The notes beneath the pieces were generated by a model, which saw nothing but the letters and a program-made list of their open reading frames with translations, was not told where the DNA came from and did not search any database. A program made the translations under genes and the position numbers. Below are positions 51,725-61,759 of a stretch of DNA of 64,000 nucleotides, piece by piece. Source of the stretch: Panagrolaimus kolymaensis (Eukaryota > Nematoda > Chromadorea > Rhabditida > Panagrolaimidae). The first letter of the stretch is position 1; each line of letters starts with the position of its first letter. The stretch is taken from assembly GCA_028622995.1 (NCBI GenBank), contig JAJQJQ010000003.1:3596001-3660000 (forward strand), in the 5' to 3' direction.

Positions 51725-51814
51725 GGGGGCGAAAGCCCTTTTCTTCTTCAAAGTACAGCCGCCTTGACGTGGCGAAGGAGCTTAAGCTGTTTCGATTAAT
51801 TTAATCAAAACAGC
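51725..51814 (+). other. Cluster of perfect hairpins next to the minisatellite
   Basis: Four potential stem-loops in 90 bp: GGGC-GAAA-GCCC at 51727-51738 (a GNRA-type loop), CGCC/GGCG at 51760-51763 and 51771-51774, the palindrome AGCTTAAGCT at 51779-51788, and a 12-bp stem with one C/A mismatch at 51786-51798 with 51802-51814 (outer GCTGTTT/AAACAGC, inner GATTA/TAATC, loop ATT). The last two are mutually exclusive. Composition differs from both sides. Could be a structured RNA, or the end structure of a mobile element; not assigned. Confidence 0.6.
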
Positions 51815-53050
51815 AACTAAGAGCTGTACTAAATAATTTTTGGAATGCTATTTTGGTGTTCGTTACTGGTCAAAACGAAGTTAAACGATTGTTAAAATTA
51901 TTGACTCAACGATATCCAATGAAAGCAAAACAAGTTAAAGGACATTTGACTAAAAAGAAAGATCGAAAGGTATGGTAGTTTTTTATGCTGAATGAATGTG
52001 ATGATAATAATGTTTTTATTTTTAGAAGGCTGAAAAAGAAAAAGTGAAATTATCAAATTTTTCTGATAAAGCGAATTCTCTTCTTGATGGAAAACCTCAA
52101 ACATCAAAAGAAGAAACAGATGATGGCAAAGCTGATTTGGATGAATTTGGTGCAGCAGATTGTGGATTTCTTGATGATGATATGGATGATTCAAATCTTT
52201 TTAATGGTTCTTTACCTCCACCACCGCCTGGTCTTTCACCACTTTATTGTCTTCCACTGTATTCTCTTCTTTCATCAGCAAAACAACAACGTGTATTTGA
52301 ACCACCACCAGAAGGAACTCGACTTTGTGTTATCGCAACCAATGTAGCTGAAACATCTCTCACAATTCCAAATATTCGTTATATCGTTGATTGTGGAAAA
52401 GAAAAGCGACGAGATTATGATCCAATTACAGGTGTATCACAATTCAATATTCATTGGATTTCTCAAGCTTCTGCTGAACAAAGATCTGTTCGAGCTGGAC
52501 GAGTTCAAGCTGGACATGCTTATCGTCTTTATTCATCAGCAATGTTTGAAGATTTTATAACTTTTTCTCAACCTGAAATTCTTAACAAACCTGTGGATCA
52601 ACTTGTTCTTCACTTGAAAGCAATGAATATTGTCAAAGTTTCAAATTTTCCATTTCCAACACCACCTCAAGCTGATCAATTGGAAATTGCTGAGAAGCGA
52701 CTAACGCTTATGGGAGCTCTTTCGTCTGATGGAAAGGTTGGTTTCAGTTTATGATCATGGTTTTAATGTTTAATTTTTAGAAAGATGCAAGAATTACAAC
52801 TCTTGGTAAAACACTATCATTATTTCCGCTATCTCCACCATTTGCTAAAATGCTTGCTATGGCCAATCAACATGATTTAATGCCATATGCAATTTATCTG
52901 GTATCAGCTTTATCTGTTCGTGAACCTATGAATCATATCATTCATCAAACTGGATTGGATTCAATTGAAACTCAAAAGAAAATGAAAGAAATTTTGAAAC
53001 AACGACAAAAATGGTGTGGCATTGGACAATCTCGTCGTTTAGGTGAATAA
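51805..53050 (+). pseudogene. DHX37: Internal fragment of DHX37-type DEAH-box helicase
   Basis: DHX37 (yeast Dhr1, C. elegans rha-2) is a nucleolar helicase that frees U3 snoRNA during small-subunit maturation (family knowledge). Open segments 51805-51969, 52026-52736 and 52781-53050 join in phase to 381 codons: helicase domain 2 ([46 protein letters not shown]) and the start of the winged-helix/ratchet region. Domain 1 with DEAH and Walker motifs is missing, and so is the C-terminal third; family members are about 1150 aa. Motif VI reads QRSVRAGR instead of QRAGRAGR. No start codon precedes the homology, an in-frame TAA sits at 51802-51804, and the stop at 53048-53050 coincides with the edge of the inverted-repeat arm. 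Introns are retained, so this is a DNA-level copy. Confidence 0.8.
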
Positions 53051-53246
53051 TAATTGACAAACAATAAACATATTTATAAAATAAAAAACCTTTTTAATTA
53101 TTTGCCTAATTCTGTGAAAAAGTAATCAAAAAAATGATGGCGCTACCTTCGGCGCTACTTTCAATAATTGAAAAAATGAAAAGGAGTGGTCCCAACACGA
53201 AAGAAAACGGCGCTACCGCGCTACCGCGCTACTTTCAATAAAAGCC
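53050..53246 (-). repeat. Inverted repeat, right arm (197 bp)
   Basis: Reverse complement of the left arm at 38601-38797, about 98% identical. Its inner end overlaps the last base of the DHX37-fragment stop codon. Outside it, sequence resembles no part of the left flank. Confidence 0.93.
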
Positions 53247-53526
53247 CTAACTTTAAAGTCAAAAACTCTCTTGCTCGAATGGAAATACAGCGGTCTCGAA
53301 ACGCACATTGTCGCTTCAGCTGGACATAACAACATCAGCGCCTGTTAGTAAAAAAAATAAAGAAAAAAGTGTTCGATTAAATTTGGAGCAGCAGTGTCCA
53401 TGAACATTTTTTAAACATTATTTTGTTGTAAAAATTTGTAACAAAACCATTTATTTTCGTTGTTTCTGGCTTCCATTTTGGCTATTCTTAAATGAAATCT
53501 TAATATTAAAGTTGTTTTAGAAAACT

Positions 53527-54859
53527 ATGGGTAACAAATCTTGCTGCTTTCGGCGACGCGGCGAATCAACTAAAAAAGTTAATAAAAATTTTACACCCAT
53601 TCCGGTAAGACTAGAATTAATTTAGCTATTAGTACTTTATTTTATTTTTTAAAGGCACCACCACAAACAAATGGACGAAAAGCTTCTGTTAATTTCTTGC
53701 CACATATTAGCGAACGGGAACTTCCTGATGGTAAGAGACACTAACATCATTCAAAATTAATTGCGATAGTTATAATTTTAGAATTTGATCTCGATCCATC
53801 CACTCAACCATCTGTGAGGCCAACCTTTATGGAACGGAGTAAAAGTGAAATGAAATGTAATTTTTAAATACATAATTGAACGCAAGTTTAAAATATTAAA
53901 AATTTCAGTAAAAGATAATCGTCGATCATTTTATCTTTTGAATATTGATAAACTTCAAGAACCGAGCACACTAAAAAAATCCAATAGTTGTTCAACCATT
54001 TTCTTAGATGATTCAACAATTTCTCAACCAAATTTAAAAAATACAATTAAATGTATATCTCTTGCAATATTTTATCATATTTCCAATAGAAAAAATCAAG
54101 GGCAAGAAAGATTAATGGAAATATTTGAAGAAAGATTGCATCCAATTTCGGTAAGCAACTTTAGTTCAAATTTTGGATCAAAAATTTCCATTTCAGAGAG
54201 AACCAATTCCAATTGAAAATCTTTCACATGATCCTGAACATCGTCAGATATATCGATTTATACGAACCCTTTTTGTATCAGCTCAATTAACAGCTGAATG
54301 TGCCATAATTACTTTAGTATATATTGAACGATTATTAACTTATGCTGAAATTGATTTATGTCCATCAAATTGGAGGAGAATTGTGTTGGGTGCAATTATG
54401 CTTGCATCCAAAGTATGGGATGATCAAGCTGTTTGGAATGTTGATTATTGTCAAATTTTGCATTACACTACAGTTGATGACATGTAAGAGTCATAGTCAT
54501 TAAAGTTAGGGGAAAATAAAAGTTAAAATTCTAGGAATGAACTCGAAAGACAATTTTTGGAATGCTTGGAATTTAATATAAATGTTCCTAGTTCTGTGTA
54601 TGCTAAATATTATTATGAATTGAGAATGTTAGCCATTGCTAACGATCTCCAACTTCCTATTCATCCATTGTACAAAGAAAGAGCGGAGAAATTAGAGGTA
54701 AACTAATATTTTGTAAATGATCACTTTGTTATTATTTTCATTTAATTTTAGGCACTAAGTAAAAATTATGAAGATAAAGTTATCCCACATAGCGGCCATA
54801 TGAAACGTTCACATTCTACAGATCAATTACCAAGAAATGCTCCTGTTATTATTCCTTAG
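53527..54859 (+). CDS. CCNY: Cyclin Y
   Basis: Membrane-tethered cyclin that recruits and activates CDK14/CDK16-type kinases; the C. elegans gene cyy-1 acts in synapse remodelling (family knowledge). Exons: 53527-53604, 53655-53730, 53782-53856, 53909-54150, 54197-54483, 54535-54697, 54752-54859; 342 aa, the usual length. MGNKSCC at the N-terminus fits N-myristoylation plus palmitoylation and fixes the start. The cyclin box (about residues 165-290) includes [22 protein letters not shown] and the strongly conserved [22 protein letters not shown], then [16 protein letters not shown]. Ser-rich segments on both sides (RSKSE, KRSHSTD) look like 14-3-3/phosphorylation sites known in this family. 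Confidence 0.95.
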
Positions 54860-55607
54860 TTTAATTACTTAATACGAAAACAAAAACGTGCCTTTCTCAA
54901 ATCCCATCTTCTTCTTTTTTTGTATGCTACATACTTCTTTTATATCCTCTCTCTTTTTTTTTTTTTTTTTTTTATTATCATGATCCATCTCCTACTTCTC
55001 ATGTAATATTATCTGTAATTATTTTCGAAACATTTCCTCTTTTTTAGCCCACAAATGCATTTTTTGTAGCACTTTTATTTTTAATAATTTATATTTATTT
55101 AACTTTAAATCATCTCTCCCATATTTTTTCTCTTTATTTTCTTCACCGCCACGTTTCTGTTAATGCTACGGGACTTTCCAACAACTTAATCAACTTTTTT
55201 TTCTATTGAATCTGAATATTTTAACCCAGATATGTATTGAATGATGTGCAATGGTCAATTATGTGAACATGCAAAAAAAATTATGAACAAAATTTTAATT
55301 TTAAGACTTTGAAATGTGTATGTATGAATCAAATGTTTTACACGCTCAACAAACAAATTGCAAGAAAAAAAACTCTTGAAAAGAAAAAAGGCAAAGAAAA
55401 CGAAAAAAAATTTTTGTCATTCTTTCATTTTTTTGCAACGCAAAGATCCAAATTGGTGGTTTTGCATTTTATAACGGTTTTTTTGTATATTACTTTTTAT
55501 GTAAAACTTTATTTGATGTTTAATAAACATTGCAATGATTATGTCTCTCGCGTTTTTTGCTGTTGTTATTCATAAACTTCTCATCTTCACTTTTCTTTTT
55601 TTAGACA
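54860..55607. other. Intergenic spacer CCNY - PITHD1
   Basis: 750 bp, T-rich first half with a poly-T run near 54955-54973, A-rich later. No gene; a frame at 55309-55575 is compositional. A T-rich acceptor TTTTTTTAG precedes the PITHD1 start by a few bases. Confidence 0.5.
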
Positions 55608-56354
55608 ATGTGTGATCATGGTCATGGCCATGGAGGCGGAGGAGGATGTTCGTCTGAAGTCTCAGAAGTTTTACATGCTGATGAAGGAATTGAATACAAC
55701 TTGAATGCTATGATCGACAAGGATAAAGTCACTGTTTTGAATGAAAGTATTGAAGGTTCTGGTGTTAGAGTTTTCAAAGGTTGGAGAGAGCATTTAGACA
55801 AGTTTGTTTCTTTTCTCTTTTCTTACAAGCGCTAAATATCCATTTTTCAGGAGCTTTTATGTTGAAAGTGATGTTGATGAAGAATTATTATTTAATATTC
55901 CTTTTACTGGTCATGTTAAACTTACGGGTATTACAATTATGGGTGATTTGAATGACACTCATCCATCTCGTGTTAGAATATTCAAGGATCGTGAAAGTGT
56001 AAGAAGCTTTTATATAACGCTAACATATTCTCTTACTTACTCTTACTATTTTAGATGGCGTTTGATGATCTTGAAGGAGCTAAACCTGATCAAGAAATGC
56101 AATTGAAACAAGATGATGAAGCAAAAATTGATTATCCTTTGGTTGTTACGAAATTTGGCAATATTCATCATTTAACTCTTCATTTTCCTTCAAACTTCGG
56201 TGGAGAAGAAACAAGAATTTATTACATTGGTCTTCGTGGATCTTTTCAACATGCTTTTCGTGAAAAAATTGCTATTGCAACTTATGAAGCTCGAGCAATG
56301 CCTGATGATCATAAACATAGTATCCCAGAAGCAAACCATTATGATGTCTGTTAA
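55608..56354 (+). CDS. PITHD1: PITH domain-containing protein 1
   Basis: Exons 55608-55801, 55851-55998, 56055-56354 give 213 aa, the normal length. The N-terminus [14 protein letters not shown] is the family's His/Gly-rich leader. The PITH domain covers about residues 20-190: a jelly-roll with [23 protein letters not shown] and the end block [36 protein letters not shown] domains bind the proteasome in thioredoxin-like partners; PITHD1 itself is cytosolic and linked to proteasome and transcription control in vertebrates (family knowledge). Confidence 0.95.
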
Positions 56355-56776
56355 ATATTTTCTGTTTTGTATTGAATAAATGCTTTTAAAACCTTGTATA
56401 AGTAGTACAAATATACATAAAAAGTCATTATGCAAAGTATGAAAATCACAAGAAGAACAAATAACATTTCTCTTTCATTGTGCTACATTTAGATTTTTAC
56501 AATTTTTTTCTTGATTTCAAAGGATTAGAATACATGCATGACTACTTTTCAAATGACCGTTAATTTTCGTCTTTGTTCTTTTCAGCATCATTTTTTGTAC
56601 AAACATTGCTTCAAATCCGGAAACAAAAAACATTGATAACGTTTTATAGTTGTCCTGTTAGATTTTTTATTTTTATTTTTTTTGATAAAGAATCCAAATA
56701 GGCGAGTGTTGAAAAAGGAAGGTATAAAATTAACAGCAGCCATCTTTAAGTTGCTCATTTCATAGGCATAACAGCT
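56355..56776. other. Intergenic spacer and protease promoter
   Basis: 420 bp. A TATAAA-like box lies at 56724-56729, about 50 bp before the protease start. Otherwise nothing distinctive. Confidence 0.4.
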
Positions 56777-57716
56777 ATGTATACTCTGATTGTTTTGGCG
56801 ACTGTATGCGGTAGGTTAATATGCTTAAAAGGTTAAAGTAAATATTGGATTTTTAGTAGCCACTTCGTTGGCAGTATTGCCCGATTGTGGTAAAACCCCT
56901 ATTGCTCCTGATGAATCCCGTATTGTCGGTGGTAAAGTTGCCATTCCTTACAGCTGGCCATGGCAAGTAGAAATGTGCATGGATTATGGTTGGGGAAGTT
57001 GTGATCTTCGTTGTGGTGGTACCATCATTGATGAACAATGGATCATGTCAGCTGCTCATTGTGTTGATGGATATGAAGATCAACCACAAAGTTTCGGCAT
57101 CAAAGTTGGAACATATAATTACAATAACAATAATGAAACTGGAGAAGTTGTATTCAAAGTTGCTCAAGTTTTCAAAAATTCTCAATATGGAAGCCCCCAT
57201 CAATTCTCTCATGATATTTCTCTCCTTAAACTTGATGGCAAAATCACCTTCACCGATCACATTCAACCCGTCTGTGTTCCCAAGAATATTGATGCTATTG
57301 TTCACAAAGGAAAATCCGCTTGGGTCACTGGCTGGGGTGCTACATCGGAAGATGGACCAGTTAGTGATCAACTTCGTCAAGTTCTTGTTCCATTCTTAGA
57401 AATGTCTGAATGCACAAAAGAATATGGATCATCCGAAATTGATGACACCATGGAATGCGCTGGCAGACAAGGAGTTGATTCATGCCAAGGTGACTCTGGC
57501 GGACCACTTGTTACCAAACATCCCGATGGAAGATGGTTCCAAGCTGGTATCGTCAGTTGGGGACAAGGATGTGCCGAAAAAGGTAAAATTGCATAACTTA
57601 ATTTGAATTAAGAAATAAGTCTTTAAATTTTAGGCTATGCCGGTGTTTACTCCCGCCCATCAGCTAACTGCGATTTCATTAAATCTACCGTTGGTTATGA
57701 TATTTGTCAAACATAA
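56777..57716 (+). CDS. Secreted trypsin-like serine protease
   Basis: Exons 56777-56810, 56857-57582, 57634-57716 give 280 aa. Signal peptide (MYTLIVLATVCVVATSLA), then a short propeptide and the activation site SRIVGGK. Catalytic triad: His in MSAAHC, Asp in HDISLLKL and Ser in GDSGGPL. The specificity pocket Asp precedes the Ser motif (GVDSCQGDSGGP), which predicts trypsin-like cleavage after Lys/Arg; SWGQGCAEKGYAGVYSRP matches the pocket walls. Codon use is richer in C-ending codons than in neighbouring genes, suggesting high expression. A digestive or secreted role is an inference. Confidence 0.93.
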
Positions 57717-57837
57717 ACAATTTTTTGCTTTTTTTATGAATGCCTTATAAATAAATTTCTTTATTAACTTTATTAGAATTAAACTTTGCACTTGAATTAA
57801 AAGGAATTAAATTATTAGATACATTTTTTTATTGATC

Positions 57838-59167
57838 TTATTTGGATACTCCAACAAGAACAGCTCCTGTTAAAGTGATGCATGTTGCTATCATAAGCAA
57901 TCGTATATTTCGATGTCCTTGAATTTCTTTAAAGTAAAAAACACTCCAAATAGATGCAATTACTCCAGGAACCATACTAATGATTGGAAACGTGATAGCT
58001 TGTGATAAGGCATCATTAGCCACAAACCTATAAAAAAAGCTCTTGCGTCAATATAACGTTTTTATCAAATTAAAAGCGGTCAGCAAAAAATAAAATAAAA
58101 AGATAAGACTGATCTTAGATGTTGATGAAAAAAATAAGAAAGAAAAAGAAATGTCCAATAAACGTACCATGATAATTGAGCAATTGCCCATAAAAGGCCT
58201 GAAAAGAAGCCAGGAAGAATAGCTCGAGAATTCACATATGGACGATTTTGGGTATAAACTAAATAAATTAAAAATGCTGCTGTTGATGTGAGGAAAATGC
58301 CACAGTAATGTGAGAATGCATAAGCAATTGCAGCTTTGGGAGGATTGCGGAACTGTAAGATAGGTAGGATGAAATAATAAAGCAACATTAAAAAACCTTA
58401 CATCTTCTGGATGATCTTGAATATAAATAACGGGGACAAAAGTGACACCATAAAGCATACCAGCAAATAAAGATAATCCTAATCCAACTGTGCGTTTTAA
58501 TTGCCGTGTCATCACTACGGGCGTGATAATTGGCTCCTCATCCGTGACAATTTCGTCATCAAGTAAATGTTGCTCCTCATTATATTGTTCTTCGATTTCT
58601 CCATCACCAACAGTTTGACCATTTTCATCGATGTTCAAACTTGGTCGGATTTGAGCAAACAGAAAACCACTAACAAAAGTAATAATTAGCAACCATAAAA
58701 TAAATGCATTTAAACAAACCCAATTACAACAAATACTAATCCTAAATAATTTACCCAAGGAATATGTGGAATGCTTGGATTAATTCCAAATAAACCAAAA
58801 CGAGATGATGCCCAACCGACGAAGCAATTAACGCATCCCCAAACAAGTATACCCATGCCAAGACCAATCATGTTAATAATAGGAACAGCAGTTAAATTAC
58901 CTAATAAACAAAAAATAAATGATGGTATCTAATAATAATGTCTCACTAACCAATAGCCCATAAAACCCCACCAATCATTGCAAGGGGTTGAAATTGTGGA
59001 AAATCATTTACGGCATTAATGATGATGCCTATTGATAAAATGGCTGATGCCATGATCCATTGAGTGAACATGCCATCACCAGGGTTAAATTTTTTGACCG
59101 GTACAAACATTGACCCAAAAAACACGGAAGAAACAGCGCATGCTAACAAACCCGTAACAGCGCTCAT
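57838..59167 (-). CDS. TMEM144: TMEM144-like multi-pass transporter
   Basis: Predicted member of the drug/metabolite transporter superfamily; TMEM144 is a putative carbohydrate transporter (family knowledge). Minus-strand exons: 59167-58951, 58900-58720, 58669-58402, 58352-58168, 58027-57838; 346 aa. About ten hydrophobic helices in two halves, separated by an acidic loop near residues 150-190. Blocks SSVFFGSMFVPVKKF, GDGMFTQWIM, GGVLWAIGN near the N-terminus, LFAGMLYGVTFVPVIYIQDHPED in the second half, GFFSGLLWAIAQLSWFVAND and FPIISMVPGVIASIWSVFYFKEIQG are characteristic. The start lies 163 bp below the TMEM177 stop on the same strand, operon-like spacing. Confidence 0.92.
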
Positions 59168-59329
59168 ACTAATAAAACAAAACTAGCGTATAATGAACAT
59201 GCTTGAAAAAAGAAAATAAATATTCCTTACTTGTTATAAACAAGTGAAAATGAAACAAGTAATGATAACTAAAACTATTTATTTACTTTATCCTAATACA
59301 AACAACAAAAAATAATAACAAAGAAGAGA

Positions 59330-60499
59330 TCAGGTATCGTTTGCTTCAATATCCTTAACTTCATCATCTTCAATTCCAACATCTTTGAGCAAATCATATC
59401 GAACGACAATTCTTGTTGTAATACCGCGAATATCTCCAACAGCTGTGAAATTTTCTTTTCCATCTGGTAATAAATCACGTAAAATACGATTTCTTTTTAA
59501 CATCTTCCAATAATACTCTAAACCACCAGCTGAATGATTAAACGAATATCTTGATGAAACACCATCGGCATGAGTATCAGCAAGGAATCTAAAATTTACA
59601 AACAAATGAGTTTTAAAAAGCAATTATGATGATGACTAACCGATAAAGCAAAAACCATTGATCGCTAGCCAAAATAGCAAGAAGTAAAAATAATGAATAA
59701 ACAATCGCAAATGAAAGAGCGGATCCATTGCACACTCTTGTTTTTTGATGAAACCAGTATGTAAAAATAGAAGAAAATGCAGTCCAAGTTGACCAAGAAA
59801 CAGCTTTATTGGCATAAGCATTGTAGCCATCATTTGCATATAAATCACGCATAATCAGAAACCTTAATGACTAAAAATACAACGGGTTATGATGCTAGTG
59901 TTTAAAAAAACTTACTTCTTCAGATAATATAAAAGTTGAAAGCAATTCACGGCCAGCAGGAGAATCCCATAAAACATATGCTTTCTTTCCAAAAATTTCA
60001 AATTCTTTCAAATGTTCTCTACAGTAATTCAACGCCTCTTCTTCATTTGTAAAAATAGAATATAATGGAAGACCAATATGAGCACCAAATCTAACTCCAA
60101 GTGAACCATCAGCAACAGAATCAAAATGTTTCAAATTCTTTTGCGTGCAAAATGTTACCTTTGAATCTTTCGGTTTACGAGCTTCTTGTTCTCGAAATTT
60201 TTTTAGTTCATCTTCCACAAGTTGTTGTAAATGAGATGGCACTTGATAATCAACATCGTATTTTGTTTTGAACGTGTAACTTAAAAATGGACCATGAGAG
60301 AGAAGATGATAAACAGGATAGGCCACGATTGTACCCGCAAGAAGACCAATACGAAATCTACGACCCCAATTTGAATTCATCCATTTATCTGCTTGTTCTT
60401 TGAAAGTTGGTGGCGGTCTAAAATAAATAAATATTAATAACGGAAAGTAAAATGAGAAATTAAAATTTACTTTGTAGCCACATTTTTACGTAGAGACAT
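59330..60499 (-). CDS. TMEM177: TMEM177, mitochondrial COX assembly factor
   Basis: TMEM177 stabilises COX20 and thus cytochrome c oxidase subunit 2 in the inner mitochondrial membrane (family knowledge). Minus-strand exons: 60499-60471, 60417-59916, 59870-59641, 59588-59330; 339 aa. One TM segment near residues 30-50 (RIGLLAGTIVAYPVYHLLSH), a matrix or IMS domain with VRFGAHIGLPLYSIF and VLWDSPAGRELLSTFILSEE (the family's WRSPAG...LxLS block), two more TM segments near residues 190-250, and the C-terminal GGLEYYWKMLKRNRILRDLLPDG block. Confidence 0.85.
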
Positions 60500-60667
60500 T
60501 GCCTTGAAGGAATGATAATAAATTTTACAACACTTCTTTGGTCAAAAACAACATGCGTAAAAAAAATTTCATGAGAAAAAAAAATGCAGCGGGATAAAGA
60601 TGGCGTTATAAAGCTTTTTGCCAACGCTTTGTTTTTTACACAAAAAATGAGTGATGAACTTTTTCTT

Positions 60668-61311
60668 TGTAAGTGTAGGGATGGGCAGCGTTTTTTTCAA
60701 AATCGACAGAATTTTTTGGTTTCTATCTCAAAAGATAAGTTAGCTCATTTGAAATAACTTTTGTATTAACGAAAAAATGAAAGCTAATTAAAAAGTATAT
60801 GAAAAACGCGATTGTAATTTTTAAAAATCAAATTTTTTTCGTCCAGGTGACACTTTTGCATCACTTCATCAAAGGCGCTTTTTCCTTTTGACGCAGAATG
60901 CCACTAGTTTTTTATATCGAAAAAACATTTTTTCAAGGATTTTTACGTTACGATATTGGTTTTTCTTTAAAATGAATGGCTTCGCGATGTTTCGCGAAGC
61001 TGTAATTTTTTTTATAAATGTAAAATTTGATTTTCTATCCGATGGTATAAGTGGCTTGTCGAAAGGGGAAGGAGGTGTGGGTCAACGAGCTAAAAATGTG
61101 TGTATTTTGCAACTTTGAAGCAACAACGTATTTTAGAGCTACATATTTAAAATCAGCGTTAAAAATTACATATTATAGTCATGAGGAAATAAATAATAAA
61201 ACTAACAAAAAAATTCTACCATCACCCGCTTGAAAAAAAAAAAGATATGGACGAAAAAAAGGGCAGGGAACACTAACGTTTTTGAAGCTCTTGCCCATCC
61301 CTATGTAAGTG
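60668..61311. mobile_element. Non-autonomous hAT transposon (628 bp) with 8-bp target duplication
   Basis: The element 60676-61303 starts TAGGGATGGGCA and ends with its perfect 12-bp reverse complement; imperfect similarity continues inward (CAAAAA stretch). It is flanked on both sides by TGTAAGTG (60668-60675 and 61304-61311). An 8-bp duplication with TIRs of form TAGGGATGGGCA is typical of hAT elements. Inside there is no transposase reading frame; a perfect hairpin (GCTTCGCGA at 60979-60987 with TCGCGAAGC at 60992-61000, loop TGTT) lies mid-element. Intact TIRs and duplications suggest a fairly recent insertion. Confidence 0.88.
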
Positions 61312-61759
61312 TCATGGATAAATAAACAATGTACGTGGTAAAAAAAAGTTCTTTGGATTTTATAAAAATTTGATACAAAAATTTTGTAGATTTAATATTT
61401 TTTCTTTTTGTGAGGAGAGGCAATATTCTTTTTTAGAAAAGCTTTACAAAAAAAATGGCAAGGAGATGAAAATGTTAAAAGTGGAGATTGAGATCAACGA
61501 TTGCAATCCACATGATAGATAAACAAATATGGTTTTTTAAATACTTTTAGTTTATTAATTTAATTAAAGGAAGGTTCAAAAATCATATTCATTTCCTTTC
61601 AATCACTTCATGAATTTTCATTTTTGCCAGTGGAAAAGTTTTTTTAAAACATAAAAAATTAGAAAGTAGTCATCTTATAATAAAATTTATTATAATATTT
61701 CAACAACAAATAATAAAGCTAATAAACTACAATAAACTAAAGTGTTTCTATTGGAAAAT
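61312..61759. other. Spacer between hAT element and second TMEM177-like gene
   Basis: 450 bp AT-rich 3' flank of the minus-strand gene that follows. No gene seen. Confidence 0.4.

Noticed and set aside
49825..51804. 659-aa, 600-aa and 574-aa reading frames over the minisatellite as real proteins
   Set aside because: They start with GTG or inside the array, all three frames are equally open, and the translation is pure repeat; better explained by unit composition.
51725..51814. Hammerhead or twister ribozyme in the hairpin cluster
   Set aside because: The conserved catalytic-core sequences of those ribozymes are not present.
56986..57399. Alternative-frame ORFs inside the trypsin-like gene
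   Set aside because: Shadows of the protease exon, which has complete catalytic motifs.
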